A stretch of 64,000 bases of DNA from Paramarasmius palmivorus. Lineage: Eukaryota > Basidiomycota > Agaricomycetes > Agaricales > Marasmiaceae. The notes beneath the pieces were generated by a model. The model saw only the letters and a program-made list of their open reading frames with translations, was not told the DNA's origin and did no database searches. The position numbers and the translations under genes are program-made. Shown here piece by piece: positions 1 to 13,547 of the stretch. Numbering within the stretch: position 1 is the first letter of the stretch; each line of letters opens with the position of its first letter. The DNA lies in assembly GCA_037176845.1 (NCBI GenBank), contig JAYKXP010000020.1, positions 682,001 to 746,000 of the forward strand, given 5' to 3'.

Positions 1-3000
1 TCAGATCCCCGTCCCCCCGATATCAAGGATTCAAGATAATATCACCTTACCGGGCCTGGTTCACATTTGTCGATCAACAATTCTTGGTAACACAGAGTCG
101 GTCCCCGGGGACCGCTTATACTCGAGAAACATGAAACGCCGACACCACCGTCGGGTATTTACTACAGGTAGCATGAACGTGCCTCATCTTTGGACTACGT
201 CTTCTCTCATGTCGCTCATCCTCGATCTTCCGCAAGCCATTCGTGGATAATAGTGCGTTCCCCGACCCAGGGCCCTCGGATACTCTAACCTAGACATTCT
301 CGGTGCGGATTGCTATTGACTGTCGCGCATGTTTACCCCACTCAGCCTGCGGTTCCGATCGACTAGTTAGGCGCTCAATCAGAACGTCCCGACGTTTAGA
401 AAAAGGCGCTTTGACTTTACTTGACTCGTCCAGAGGATAACGAAATCGCGCAGGCTTCATCTGACTCGATCTCTGAACCAAGTATCCGGAATCTCCCTTC
501 CCTGTCTAATTGTGATGAACAGTCGTAACGGCGTCTCCTTCCACTATTCTTTGTAAGTGCTACCACCTAAACGACGACGGACGCGGGTCACATATGGGTA
601 TCGATCATCACTCCGCGAGCCCCACGTCATTCCACTTTGATGGATATGTCACGTTCTCGTTGCAACAACAATATTGACAATCACTCCTCATCATTTCAAT
701 TCCCCACATATTCTCATTTTCTCAGATCCGAATGGTGTCCAGGAATCTCAGGCTCAGGAGCGAATCCCATCTGGCTTCATCATTTGACAAGGGATTGACA
801 TTTATGTCATTTTTGATGAGTGGGCTTAGTACTTGCCTCCTTTGTCCTTCCTCCACAGCAAGGTTATCTAGTATCCGAAAATACTCTTCACAGCTCGTCG
901 TAGTCTAGGACACGACGAGACTTTTCAGCAAAATTCATCTTCCTTGAGAGAGGAACTATCATGCAAGAACAATCGTGCGTAGTACTTTTTTTGGAAACTT
1001 GTGTGCATCACCGCTCATTCAACTTCCCAGAAACCCGAAACCCGAAATCACGGCGGTGGTGGGGTACCGCCCGTGACCAACTCCTTGAGGATCGTCATGG
1101 TTGCCTCGCTCTCATTTGCGAGCTGGCGACAGAGAGCGCATCCGCTGCCTCCTCGACTCGGACACTGGGCAGAATTGTCAATTCCGTATTATTATGTCTT
1201 GGCATTGCGTGGCGTCTTTAGTCTTGCGATAGACAACATCTCACGGTGATTTGATCCTCTGTCACTTGGGATGGGTGCAATCTCAAACTCTTTCGCCACC
1301 AGCACAAGCTCCTTCAGGTACACGGGGTAATGCAGCTACCGGACATGACCAGCTGACTTGGTTATGACAAGGTAAGTGCACTTCCATTCCTTGCTTCACT
1401 CTAAATCACAACCCTCTCCCCCTCGTTTCCTCGTTAAACATAACCTTAATTCTTGATACCCCAACATGCTGATGACCAGGGCAAAAACCTTCACAGAGCA
1501 TCAGGAATGAGGAATCAAAGAATCAAGATCCGTGGTTCATACTTGGTGTATGGTCCCGAGTCGCGCGCAAGATGGACGGATGGAATATTACCTTTTTGTT
1601 TCCTATCACCAAGCACAAGAAGGCAATGACAGGCTCGATGACGGGGGAAGCAAATGACAGGTTTTGTCCTTTGTGGCGTTTACCGTCGCGATTTGCTGTC
1701 TTATCCCATCGAGCTGGCGTTTCGGAGTCGGTCCTGAATTAATGGATTAATGCTTTCCGTTATGAATGAGCGCCCACCCGCTCGGAGGTGAATTTTGATT
1801 CTGACTCGTCACAGGAGGTGAGGTGTGAATTGTTTCGTGCTTCCATTCACGCTTCTTCTTGATAGACATAATTAGCCGGCGAGTCAGTCTAATTCTGACA
1901 TCGTCGTCGAGCTGGCGCCGACGCTTGAAGACTGCCAGTGGAAGGTCAGATTGCAGTCAAAGTTAAGTAAGTTGTCCCGAATGACTTCATCCTATTCTTG
2001 CCCTCATCACTTCCATGCCTGAAAATGTCAGTTATTGCGGCGCAGGTTATACAAGCTACACGCGACCAATCACCGCTCTTCGCTGTCACCACTGCTTTCA
2101 CTGTTACCAACGGCGTCAACAAAGTAATTGCAGACATTATCCGTTAAACGAACAAGAATTAGTGATCAGGCAGGCAAGTAACTCGCTCAAACTTTGTAAT
2201 ATGTCCTTCTGCAGCTAGTCTAGAAGGTTAATCCACCGAGAAGAAGTGAAAAAGCATTCGAATCTGGATTCCCCGGATCCTCGTCGAAAGTCAAAGTAAG
2301 TGGCTGTAATTCGGTTCTCTTGGTTGGACGTTTGTAAGACAAACACTCCGAGTAAGTGAGTGTGAGCTATGTATGATGTGGGCGCAGCCTCCCAAAATCA
2401 CAAAGCGCATCTCCGCACTTTATCTCCAGAGACGACTCAATGCATCAAGGCTGATGCTATACGGTCCGCGCATCATGATTGTCGTTGCTGAATCCACTGC
2501 CATGGCCTATACATCAAACAGAGGTTGGAAATCAACTGTTCCATCACTATTGCCACACATTCAACGACGGCGAACTAGTAAACGAATCAATTCTAGCCCG
2601 ACTGAATCGTTCAACGAAACACTCCACACACGCCACAGGACTTGACCAGGGCCTTGCATTTATTTCCGGTGTTCAACTTGTGTTGTAATTGATTACATGA
2701 GCTATTCAGTTGATTCATTGAGTTTCTCTATCAAAGTTGAGTGAATTGGAGAATTGAAGAGGAAAAAACGCTTGGGAGATTGCAAATTGCAAATTCACGA
2801 CTAGGCGCAGATCAAAACGATCGGGTTTCGATGTACAAAGCTGCAAGTACTGTTGATCGTTGCGGGGCAGTCCACTCGTTGAGGTTGGAGAGTGGGCGCT
2901 TGGGCTGAGACGACGTCAAGAAACCTCGTTGAGACTCCCGCAGGCCGCGAGAGACCGCGAAATGACCCTTCCCCTTCCCGCCTTCCCAAGCTGACGTCGC

Positions 3001-3791
3001 AGTTGAAATAAAAGCAAAATAACCGCAAATTTTGTTTGGCTCTGGTCTTCGGGGAGGCCGACCGGGAACGATGATACCTGAAACGAGCCCTTTTCCTTTT
3101 TCCTTGCCCTTCCCGATTCCTCTTTCTGGGCAAAGGAAGGGACGGGGACCGCGTCATTCGGAAAGAAGCCTGTCTGGTGAGACCCCAAAATTTCGCCTTA
3201 CTGCCAACAACGCAACAAGAAATCAATCATGACATCGAATCTAGACCCAAGAGCCAGGTGGTTGGAATTTACGTAACGCTACGCGATGGGTTAAGATGGC
3301 AATCTCCGCATAAAAATCATTATCCGAATTAAGTAGGTTGACTGGTTGACAATCCGTTCTGCGCGCGCATGAGGGGAAATTCTGGAGTCATGGTGCCCCA
3401 AGAAGCCCCACTGTGACACTGCTTACATGCAGATTACTGCATTATCATAGACGCACTAGCTAGGGCCAGGGCAGACTGGTTCGCGTCACGAGATAAAGGG
3501 GACGGCAAAGTCTGACAAAAAATGATTTGGGAGAGATCTGGGAGCTACCAGATGCGGAAGCAAAAGGAAGGTTCTCGGGAAGATGTAACGGAGGTTGGTT
3601 CAGGATTCAGGGCGAGGCGGTGTTTTGGCACAAATCCTGATATGGGAAAAAGAAAAAAAGATGGAATACGACAAGCGGCGCATGTGTCTGCTTGATCACA
3701 AAACTCGAACCAAATACAAGTTCCGCGTAACTGTAATCTCTTCCACCGCCAGTTGCTACCGAACAGCAACCTCTCTTGAACTCGTACCACC
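1..3791. other. No supported gene; long non-coding or unrecognised stretch
   Basis: No reading frame here resembles a known family or joins to others through plausible introns. Short frames occur on both strands but have no consistent coding character. The last few hundred bases are presumably promoter and 5' leader of the HMG-box gene that follows. Confidence 0.5.
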
Positions 3792-5255
3792 ATGAAGTCT
3801 TTCGACCCGTACCCAACGACGGTGACCACCAACGGCGCAAACGATGATCGAAGCTCTTCACATTCCCCCAGTGACGGCGACAGCTCTTCGTCATATAATC
3901 CAATCTACGGTGATGGCTCGAACCCAAAGTTGGACGGTGATCTAGACGGTGCGCAATTGAATGTGTATTTCAGTTCCTATTGATTCTAACTGTGTTGTCT
4001 TGTGCGTGATTTAGACGAAGGCGGAAATGCGTTGACATCTCAGACGCTCAACGCGGACGGAACGCCTAAAAGACCCATGAATGCTTTCATGATATTCGCG
4101 AGACGTCGAAGGCCCCAAGTTTCTAGCGAAAACACGTCGATGAGGACGGGCGAAATTAGCAAAATATTGAGCAAGGAGTGGAACGCAATGCCTCCGGTGC
4201 GTGCTTGCTCAGTCTACGGGCTTCCCAAAGTCGTGTCTACTCGTTGTTGCTCACGCGATATTCCACAGTCTGAAAAACAATTCTACCTCGATCAAGCCAA
4301 ACAACTCAAGGACACATTCAATTCAAAATACCCAGACTATGTCTATCGTCGTCGACCTAATAACTCTCGAAGACGCAGACGCCATGACCCAACATCCACC
4401 CAGTCGCTTAATACATCAAATACCGAAAACGGAGATAGAGATGATGTCGGAGAATCGTCGCCCACTGGCACGTATGGTGGTGCACATGATATCGACACGT
4501 CACATTCGCAAAAGTACCCTTCGACTTCCTCTGATTTACAATCCAGATCGTCGCTTCCGTTTGGTAGCGGGGGATTCTCAGAATTGCCTGCATTCGGTAG
4601 AGGACACGACACTGGCAATCGCTTGCCTTTCTTAGACCAACAACGTTCAACTCTTCCGTCACCTCGACTAGTCCCGCCACAGAATCATCATAATCCCCTC
4701 TTTTCTACAACAAACCACAACTCTACGTGGGACACAAAAGCATGGGCTGACCGCTCCCTTCCTCCTGCGACGTTGCCGCCGCCTCATTCACATCCGTCCC
4801 ATAGAAACTCTTATTCTTCATCAAATTCCAGTAGCTCGTGGTCTCCTACGGGCTCACATCCGCCGTCTTCAGCACCAGGAGACTCCGGCTCCTTCCAATT
4901 TCCTACATTGAACTCGCCCTTCTATCCACCACCGCCGAACACTTCTCATTCGGCGTATTCGGGGTCCGCATCCCCAGTGCCACACGAGGCTGAGCGGCCG
5001 TATTCTTCCCACTCACATCATAGCCATCGTAACTCTTACCCCAGTCCCAGCCCGAGCTTGAGAGATTTTCCTTCTCAGCCACCGTCCCGCGGAGGTGGCG
5101 GAGATTTGCCTCGCTCTCTTCCAGCTTTACACTCCATAACGTCTTTTGCGGGTGCTGGAATTGGTGGCATAAATGCCCACTCGGGGGCGAGTACGCCGCT
5201 GGGTGTGGCTGATTTGGGTGTGGCGGAGTATAGCTGGGGTCGAGGTGGCCAATAG
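3792..5255 (+). CDS. HMG-box transcription factor
   Basis: This is a nuclear DNA-binding protein of the MATA/Sox-like HMG-box class. I read three exons, 3792-3948, 4015-4196 and 4269-5255, giving about 441 residues. The second intron (72 nt) lies inside the HMG box. The box starts at PKRPMNAFMIFARRRR, continues through the helix-2 segment GEISKILSKEWNAM, and ends in YPDYVYRRRPN followed by a basic run of Arg residues that is a probable nuclear signal. The C-terminal two thirds is low-complexity, rich in Ser, Pro and His, as in basidiomycete HMG regulators of sexual development such as Prf1 and Pcc1. The family role is binding the minor groove and bending DNA. Assigning this copy to mating or fruiting control is inference. 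The first donor (GTGCGC) was chosen because it keeps phase; the start codon is the first ATG of that frame and is less certain. Confidence 0.85.
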
Positions 5256-8200
5256 ACGGCGACAGACGAGTCGTCCTTTTCTACTTCATCCTTGGGCTGT
5301 GTGGATTATCCTACAAAGAAGTCTGTATTTTTGGATGCCCTATGACTGTATATTTACGACGCTCTATTCATTGTTCAGTCTTCTATATTTTTTATACGGT
5401 ACCGACCAGCATTTTCTTTGGGCTTCTCGTTGATGGACGATACCACCAATTTTTCTTCGTGTATATACTCTGCAATGGCCCGCCTATATTTCGCCTGCTC
5501 TGGTCTCTTTTTCCTATTTTTCCTTTTGACATTGCTATCCAAGTTTCGTTCTCGTTGTATCGCGTATCCTCTCCTCTGTCTACGTCCTCGTCCTGTTTTC
5601 TACGTCCATCTTTCACCTTCGCTGTAAAGTAATTTATACCTCGACCTACATACGCACAGAATATAACTCCACTCGATGGACATCAACCTTCTTATTTTGT
5701 CAAACCTCTTGGCCGACGTCTCATAGCGTCTCACCCCCTCGCCCTATGACTCCTCTACACAACACATGCCTGTATCAGAGTACGTCTATACTGACATGAA
5801 AATCACAAGTAAGACATTGATTGGATGCACTGCACACCAGGGACCCAGCACCGACATATACATATAAAATTCAATACTGATCGACGCTCACAGCCAAGAT
5901 GAGCTCGTCTAACGCGTCCCGAGACACGTTGATAACTACTTGGCTAGTCCTTAGCCTCAACTTAGAGGTGCCCCCTTCCTCACCCCATCCGACGTTTTCT
6001 TTTCGACGTTCTACTGTCTCTGTTTCTAGTAGTACCTACGTTCAAAAGTGATTCGCACTCCTGAAAGATCCCCTCAATCGAACAATAAACTCCAATTGGC
6101 AACAAAATCCAAAAAGAAATTTTGTATCCGTTCAACGGCAAAGCCAAATCATCAAGTCCGCTTGAATCGATTCAAATTTCTTCGATCATTCAAATTTCAA
6201 CAGAGATCAGATAATCCTCCCCGCATTTGCTATGTGGCGACGGCGTTATACTAATTACGGGCCGCGAGAAATACTTGGTAGAACTTTCAGGTTCGTGTCA
6301 CTTGTCAATCGCTAGTCGATGGGTACAGGAAGAAAGTTTGTTGGACGAGGACCCTTGACGAGAACAAACGACCGATGTTTTCGACTTTTCACCGGAGTGG
6401 CAATTGGGGGCTTCTACGGCAAGTTTGGAATGAAACACCCTCGTCACTTTTTTCGTCACCCTAAACATGATTCAAACACACGGTGCGGACCCTATGTCCC
6501 ACAGGTGCCCAGGTGTCGAGAGGGCTTCGAGTTGGCATCTACAGAGCGGGATGCCGTTACTTTACTTGCAGTAAGATGAAACGATGGCGGCGTTTCAACC
6601 CCAGCCAGCGTTTAGGTTCGAAAAAGTACGACGGAATATTTGTGACTAGGTCCGGGTGCTCTCAACAGCTTTGAGTTCTCAACATGGAAACCGGCTACGA
6701 AACCGTTTTGTGAAGAAGCGCGCTTGACATTTATGATCGAGCAAATGGGAAATTTGGAAACAAGGTTGTGGGAACCAATCAAAGTTCTTTATTGCAAAAG
6801 GGTCAGGTAAGGGTCAAGCAGCCGTGGACGCAAGAAAGTTGGAAAAATGGAGGGTGGAGAAATACAGGTAGCCTGAAGGAAGCCTCCAGCTGTAAAGATA
6901 GCCAGAAAGAGATGAAGGGGAAATAGTATGATGACCCGCCTATCCCCCGAGAACGTCTATATTGGGTCCACCATCACCGGTCCAGCCTGTTATAGACATG
7001 TCAAAGTTTGATCACTGCGGGGTTCGCGGGACCCGGATGCCAGCAGAAGTTCTTCGAGAGAAAAGCTCACTTGCGGTGACACGAGGACAGGATTTTGGTG
7101 ATAGATGGATATCAAGGTTTTGACGCAATGAGAAGACGTGTTGGGATTATCACTTGTGAGAAGACAAAAAGCAAGCATTACCACTGCCGCTACTATCATG
7201 CAAGCACAAGGCATCATCGGTAAGCGGACCTATGAATCAGCACCGTGCACTGCGTGTGGGCATAGATCAATTCCCAGGAGATACAGGTAGAGAGAAGGGG
7301 CTTTCGGAGGTTGAAGTGGCCTAGGACCTGATGAGAAGAGTTCACTGATCCCAAGAAGGTCCCCGAATGTACGGAGCCTTTTACGAAGTATGGGGTAACT
7401 TTGGTAAGCGGAGGCAGAAGGCAAGAAGGTAATCTTACGAGTATTCGCCCAAACTCAGCGAGAATGCGAGAAGAGGCCGCTTTGAATTCCGGCACCTAAT
7501 CATCGAGAAATACGACAAGTAGACGGATGATCAACGGATCCATCTAGTAATGTATTGTTCAACACTGATTGCGAATTTGTGATGCTCTCGGGACCGTGAG
7601 AATCATAGAAGTCGAGAAACTGGCTGATCCAAGGCCTAAGTTATACAGTATGCGTGGGGTGGCGATGATAAGGTGAGGAGAAAGTATTGATCATTGGAGA
7701 CGAGCGAAGTTGTGAAGAGCTGTGATTCATGTGAGAGTTGGTACATTTGAGGAGGCCCGGCGTGAGGACGAAGAAACTGAAGGAACCTTGGGTATCATCC
7801 GCAGTATTGCACAGGAAACGCCCGAGAAAATGGTTCAAGCCCAAGCGCCTAAAGCTTGAACATCATTACGAGCCGTGTCAGAATGCGAACTTGATGTGAA
7901 TCGTTTCTCACCTCGCTTTCTCCACTCGTTTCTATGGCACAAAGAATCGACTAATTTCGGGAGCAAGCTTGAATACTAGGGCAGACAGCCTAATCCTCGC
8001 AATAACGAATATGAACTGATGTTTCTAAACCACATAGGCCTGAGGGTTCGTTTCAGCTCGTGGCAAGGTTTATAGCATCAATCCATGTATTTCCCTAGCG
8101 AGTTCAGCTATAGTTTGATTATGAAGATGGTATTTTATTCTTACCTGTTTGACCATGTAGGGGGAAGGAAAGAATGGCAGCTCGTCGACTGTCAATGTCA

Positions 8201-8346
8201 CGAAGGTTGACTCAATGCAGTCACGTGGCACTCCGGCCTTCGCAATCCCGACATCCGGTGCAACCTTCCAGCCGTCGTTGCGAACAGCCGCGTCCGTTTT
8301 ATTTAGGACGTCAGCTTGATTCTTGACCACCACTCTTCCCCTCAAG
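5256..8346. other. Intergenic; no supported gene
   Basis: This stretch lies between the HMG-box gene and the SDR gene. Only short frames are seen, and none has recognisable motifs. Pyrimidine-rich sequence just after 5255 is probably the 3' untranslated region of the HMG-box gene. Confidence 0.45.
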
Positions 8347-9506
8347 ATGGCGCCAAAAGCTCATGTGTCACCCATTGTGGAATCGACCTCGGTTTTCAAG
8401 AACGATCTCTTCCGTGGCAAGGTAGTTTTCTGTACGGGGGGTGGGTCTGGAATCTGTAGAGGGATGACAGAAGCTATGGTGTGTTCTTCTGAAATTGAAT
8501 GGATACCCGTGTCTTACAATAACCCAGATGAGGCACGGCGCAGACGCTGCTATCTTTGGACGAAAGTCAGCCTATAACCACCTCTCCCAACAAAATGTTA
8601 TTCAACTGAACACCGCTGCAGACTTGATAGGCTCACCCAAACTGCAAAAGAACTCTCAGAATCGACGGGAAGGGCTTGTATCCCAACTCAGGGTGATGTT
8701 CGACAACCAAAGTCTCTCAAGGAGGCTGTAGATAAGACTATTGAACAATTAGGGCGAATTGACTATGTGATTTGTGGTCCGTATACCTCATCTTCTATCC
8801 CCGATCGACTTGAGTTGACTGACCCATTCTAATAGGTGCTGCTGGTAACTTCTTGGCACCTATATCTGGATTGTCCGAGAATGCTTTTCGAACTGTCATG
8901 GAGATCGACACAGTGAGTAACCCATGTCATCTGCAAGTGTTCAGAGAGCCGACCGCATCAAGATCGGATCGTACAACACTGTCAAAGCCACACTGGGTCA
9001 TGTTCGTCAATCTAAAGGCTCATACATCTTTGTTAGTGCCACTTTGCATTACAATGGTGAGTCAACTCATGACCCCATCGAGTGCAAAGTTATTGATGAT
9101 CTACGACACAGCAACACCCTACCAGGTACATGTGTCTGCTGCTAAGGCTGGCGTTGATGCCCTCTCTGCCGTTCTAGCAATCGAAGAAGGACCGCACGGC
9201 GTTCGTTCGAATGTCATTTCCCCGGGTCCTATTGCTAATACTGAAGGAATGTCCCGCCTATCTAACCAAAAAGTCGGTTCTTCTGCATTCGTCAGGCAAG
9301 GTCCCGTTGGCAGGCTGGGAGACGTTAAAGATATAGAAAATGCGACTGTGTTCCTGTTCAGTGACGCCGCAAGTTTCATTACTGGACAAATTCTACCTGT
9401 AGACGGTGGCTGGGAACATTTAAGGACGACACAGCTTCCCTATCCGGATAGCGTGTTGGATCCAAGCGGTGAAGCCGTAAAGGCTATGATTAAAGCACGA
9501 ATGTAA
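8347..9506 (+). CDS. sps19: Peroxisomal 2,4-dienoyl-CoA reductase-like SDR
   Basis: This is a short-chain dehydrogenase of the Sps19/DECR2 type, which reduces 2,4-dienoyl-CoA with NADPH so that unsaturated fatty acids can enter beta-oxidation. Six exons join without a break: 8347-8478, 8528-8565, 8622-8776, 8836-8912, 8963-9056 and 9112-9506, giving 296 residues. The nucleotide-binding motif reads CTGGGSGICRGM near residue 30. The expected GDVRQPKSL, ICGAAGNFLAP and HYNGTPYQVHVSAAKAG segments follow, including the family-type active-site region with the conserved Lys, and then the family tail GPIANTEGMSRL. The protein ends in ARM, a plausible weak PTS1 peroxisomal signal. Nearly all introns are about 50-60 nt. 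The gene symbol is given by family resemblance only. Nothing in the flanks links it to the P450 block. Confidence 0.9.
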
Positions 9507-11651
9507 CCTCATCTTCAGTAGAAAGGGTGGCTCGTTCAATTATCAGATTGGGCAATCATCGCATGTACATTAGCTATGATCAGAATATAATTCCTGGATG
9601 TATTTGTTTGACGTCAAGAGTTAAATTGATCCTCGGCCAGTTCAAATGGTTTTGTTCAGTACTCAATGATGCCCGGCACGTTACAAGACATTCAATTCTA
9701 GGTATTGGAACTACATTGTATTGAATCGCTGGTAATCATAGCCTAAAAAACGTTGCAAGATAAGATAGAGTGATTGCATTCTGAAGACAGCCTTATGACG
9801 AAATATCTTCAACTTCGCTGAGTTGTCGGAACTTCGATGACGAAGGCGCTGTGAATCCCTTGAGCATGTCCTCGATTTGAAGCACACATCCGATATCAAA
9901 ACTGACATCATTGAGAACACGAAACCTTGCAACATTTCTTGAAGGGTAGTTGAATTTGCCGAGGCTGCTGGTTCCGTTAGTGTGAGATGGACCCTTAGTT
10001 TTGGGGGTCTCACAACTCTTCGGCCAGATCATGTCCTCACGGGTCGAGAAATTGTCGCAGGAAAAATTCCGATGTCAGAACTCTCTTCATTACCCGCTGT
10101 CGATGCTCCAACCTATCGTGAAGGGATTATCAGAAACCCAGGTAACGGCAAAGTTGCAGTACAACGATGGTCAGGGGATTCCTTCCCCTCACGGCTCCAG
10201 GTTGGGCGCGTGTATTAAGCAGGTATCAATCATATCCCAAGATCCGAACCTTTCGGGACGTTTAAGATAGAGCCACAGGCCCCAGGAGGTGGCGGGTGCA
10301 CGACCGGGTCATTCTGAACTGCGTTATACGGTGGTATTGTGAGGAATCGCCTCTTTCACGGCGCTAAAGTCGAGCGATGGATCGGACGGAAAAAAGGCCT
10401 TTCTACGGAATGTCTTTGTTACTGAGGCGTAGCTTCTGAAGCGCATTAAAAACGTACTAGGCATCTGCCGGGAGAAGAATGGGTAGGTTGCTTCGTGGTG
10501 TGCTTGATCGTACGGCTGATCTTGATGCTGACGCCAAGGCACGACACTGAAAGGGGATTTTGCCACCAGTGACCAGAATGTTTTGTTTCTACGTTTAGAA
10601 TTCGTGAATGGAAACATCTTTCACTTGAAAGGAATAATTTACTGGTCATACGACTCCACGTTATGACGCGTCAACAATAATTGGCCTGATGGTTTGAGAA
10701 ATGAAGGTTTGCTTTGGCCCCAAAACATGAAGTGGCTTCGGAACGTCTGCCGTCCATCACTGCAATCCATAATCCGGGCAAACTCGATCAACTGTTTAGC
10801 AGTCACAAGATTCAAAACGACAGACCTTGGATGTGCTTGCATACAGCATTGAGCTGCATTACGTTCATTAATATAACAGTGCGCCCCATTAAAAACACTG
10901 CCTTACGAGGCCCTTTGTGAGACCGTGTGATCTATTTTGATGGTGGGATATCAGCAGAGAAGAACTAGAAAGTGTTCGCAGAAATGATTATGTCGTCAGA
11001 CACTGCATTCCGAGCCATATGGAAAGCTCGCCGTTCAGAAATAATCTCCCCGAAACCCGAAGCGACCCACCTTCCAGAATATCAGGGTCGCAGAACATCA
11101 GCCTCTTCGAAGCGAAGTCCAAGCACAAGAGCACGCATTCACCCCAATTATGATGCTTCCTTGACTTTGAGGCTTGCAAGATGTATGTGCTAGACACTCA
11201 ACGAGGGTGAGACAGCCGGATCTTCTAGAAGTCAGAATAGAGTACAAGGCAGCAAATTCCTGCCAGGTGTGGCAGCTGGTAATGTGATATGCACGGTCAA
11301 TTGAACGCCGATGAAGCCGCGCTCCAGAGTATGCATGAGAAATCTCAGTCATAGAAGTGATGATTTTCATCGTGCTTGCAGACAGAAGGCCAAGTTACAG
11401 CCCAGCCTTCAACTGAGCCGGAGCAAGCTGATGGGCGAAGAGAAGAGCGTTGGGGAAGTAATCTAGCGCCCACTCTCGGAGTTAAGGACCATTTCTCACG
11501 GGTGTCGAGTCAGAATGGCGATTGGGCAAGAGCCGTCAACAAAGTCGTTCTGTAATAGTATTATCATTATGATGTCTGATCGATGCCTTTCAATAGTGCA
11601 GTCACATGAAATTAGATAACAATGAAGTCTTCAACTGTGCAATACCCAAAG
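9507..11651. other. Intergenic; no supported gene
   Basis: This stretch of about 2.1 kb lies between the SDR gene and the 3' end of the first P450. Short frames exist on both strands, but none forms a recognisable domain and no convincing exon chain was found. Decayed sequence is possible. Confidence 0.4.
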
Positions 11652-13547
11652 CTATACCCGCTCGCTGGCGGTAGCGCTTAGAACGTCTCCTGTATAGAGC
11701 GGAACAAATAGCTCCTTGAACTGAACTTCAGACCTTACAGTTATATGTCAGGTGATAATGTGCTCTAGAAATTTGGAGGAAGAGACATACCACAAATCAC
11801 AATCGCCTTTCAACTCTAGCTTATGAAAGATGTTTCCCAAAATCATATATAGCTCACTCCAGGCAAGGCTTTGGAATAAACAGGTCAGTACGCTGAAGAG
11901 ACAAAAGTCAGAGACTCACTATATCCCAATGCAAGCTCGAGGGCCTTTACCGAACGAGACCAAGTGTCGATCTAGACAGTGATCTCTGTCTTCTAGCCAC
12001 CGTTCAGGGTAGAAACAAGCAGGATCATTGAAGATGTCTGGGCTCATGTGAACAAAGGAGTTTGCGATGGAGACGATAGTCTATGGTCACGATGGTCAGT
12101 TGAAAATGAAATGTCAATAGGTGATAGCTGATTTACATACACCAGGAGGTACTTCGTGTCCTGCAATGACGGCCCCGGAATCGGGAACTACTCGGTTCAT
12201 AGGAGTGACAACTCCAAATGAGAGACGAAGGCTTTCCTTGATGACAGCGGTCTAAGATGAGTCATTAGTCACTCTGTAAGCCGCTAGGTGAAAGCATTTG
12301 GCTCACCAGGTATGGCAACTTCTCCAGACATTCCAGAGGTATCGGACTCTCTTTGTCCGGCCAGGCAGTCTCCAGTTCGCGCACAAGCTTTTCGCGTACC
12401 CTGTCGTCTCTGATGAGACAACGAGTTCCGATCGTGCATGTATTGCCAACGGTATCACTTCCAGCAATCCGAAGACCTCTTCCTTCCGCAAGGAGCCATT
12501 CCCTCGTTACCCTGTTCGACTGCTTCAGTTTGCCCTCTATGCGCGCATTCCTGAGAAGTGTGTAGAACACATTTGAATCCGGGTCCGAATCGGGGTCGTA
12601 AGCTTGCGAGTCCTTTATGGCCTTGTCGACCAGGCGTTCCATCTCCGCGTGCATCTCTAGCATGAGCTTTGATCCCGGTGTGAGGCGCATAGATAACCAT
12701 TTTGGGAGCCTGACCAGCTTTTTGAGGAAGGGTAGGTGTTTGAATGTCCATAGCTTCTCAATCGCATTGTCGATGGCAAGGATCGCAGGATGGCAAAACG
12801 AAGGGTACGAGGTTGTGTCAAGTGAGGTTCGGAGAGTGTAAAGTGTTATGACGTCAAGAGATACGGAACGAAACGCATGATTCATGTCCGCCGGTGATGT
12901 CCTGTGGTTTTTTGCGAGTTGGGAGATCAACTTGTCAACCTGTGACACAGTGAGAATCTAAACCAAAACACGCAAGGTAGCCCTACTCACACGTTCCTGT
13001 ATAACGCTTTCGAGTCTCACAACACCCTTCCTCGAGAAGTAGGACGAAAAGAGCGACTTGTATCCAGAGTGGTCTTTGGGATTAATCGAGTTGAACAGGT
13101 TGAGGGAACCGAACTTGAAAGTATTGTGGTACAATATGGGATCCTTGAGTAATTTTAAAGACGTATAAATGTCGGTGTAGGCGGTGGGCTCAGTAAAGTG
13201 AAGCTAAATAGTAATCATGTTAGGGTTGAGACTTGTCAATGATTTTCAAACTTAGATCGTACCTCGTTTGGGCCAACACGGACGACTGGACCTGGGAGAA
13301 GATGATGTATATGACCAAAGACTGCGGGGATCAGCGCGGATGAACACGAACCATAACTTTCATGCAGACTTTTAAGGTGAGAAAGCCAGCCTCCCCCGAC
13401 AATAACATCGTAGTAGGCTCGATATAACCATGTCCATCTTGCCAGTGGGGGACCAGGAAAACGATACAATGGATCCGAGCGAAGAAGCCATCGGAAAACG
13501 GCTACCAAAAGCAGGGCAGCAATGAAGTAGAGTTCGAGTGATTCCAT
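11652..13547 (-). CDS. Cytochrome P450, copy 1 of a tandem trio
   Basis: This is a membrane-anchored heme monooxygenase of the endoplasmic reticulum. Eight exons (13352-13547, 13263-13291, 12991-13203, 12307-12939, 12141-12251, 11920-12080, 11791-11868, 11652-11733) keep phase throughout and give 500 residues, the normal fungal P450 length. An N-terminal hydrophobic helix is followed by the proline hinge FPGPPLARW. The I-helix motif is AGSDTVG, the K-helix ExxR is in IKESLRLS, the PERW motif is in FYPERW, and the heme loop is FGKGPRACIG with its Cys ligand. The start at MESLELYF aligns with the two paralogues; an upstream in-frame Met would add seven residues. The style recalls fungal trichodiene-oxygenase-like P450s, but the substrate cannot be told. 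Two paralogues lie just upstream on the same strand. Confidence 0.9.

Noticed and set aside
2801..3226. Minus-strand 141-residue frame rich in Arg and Pro
   Set aside because: It has skewed composition, overlaps other frames, shows no motif, and lacks plausible exon partners; probably a chance frame in GC-rich upstream DNA.
5342..5632. Hydrophobic frames just after the HMG-box gene
   Set aside because: They arise from pyrimidine-rich 3' untranslated sequence; the apparent membrane segments reflect T-rich codons, not a protein.
12298..12841. Plus-strand frames opposite P450 copy 1
   Set aside because: They are antisense shadows of the P450 exons; similar shadows occur opposite copies 2 and 3.
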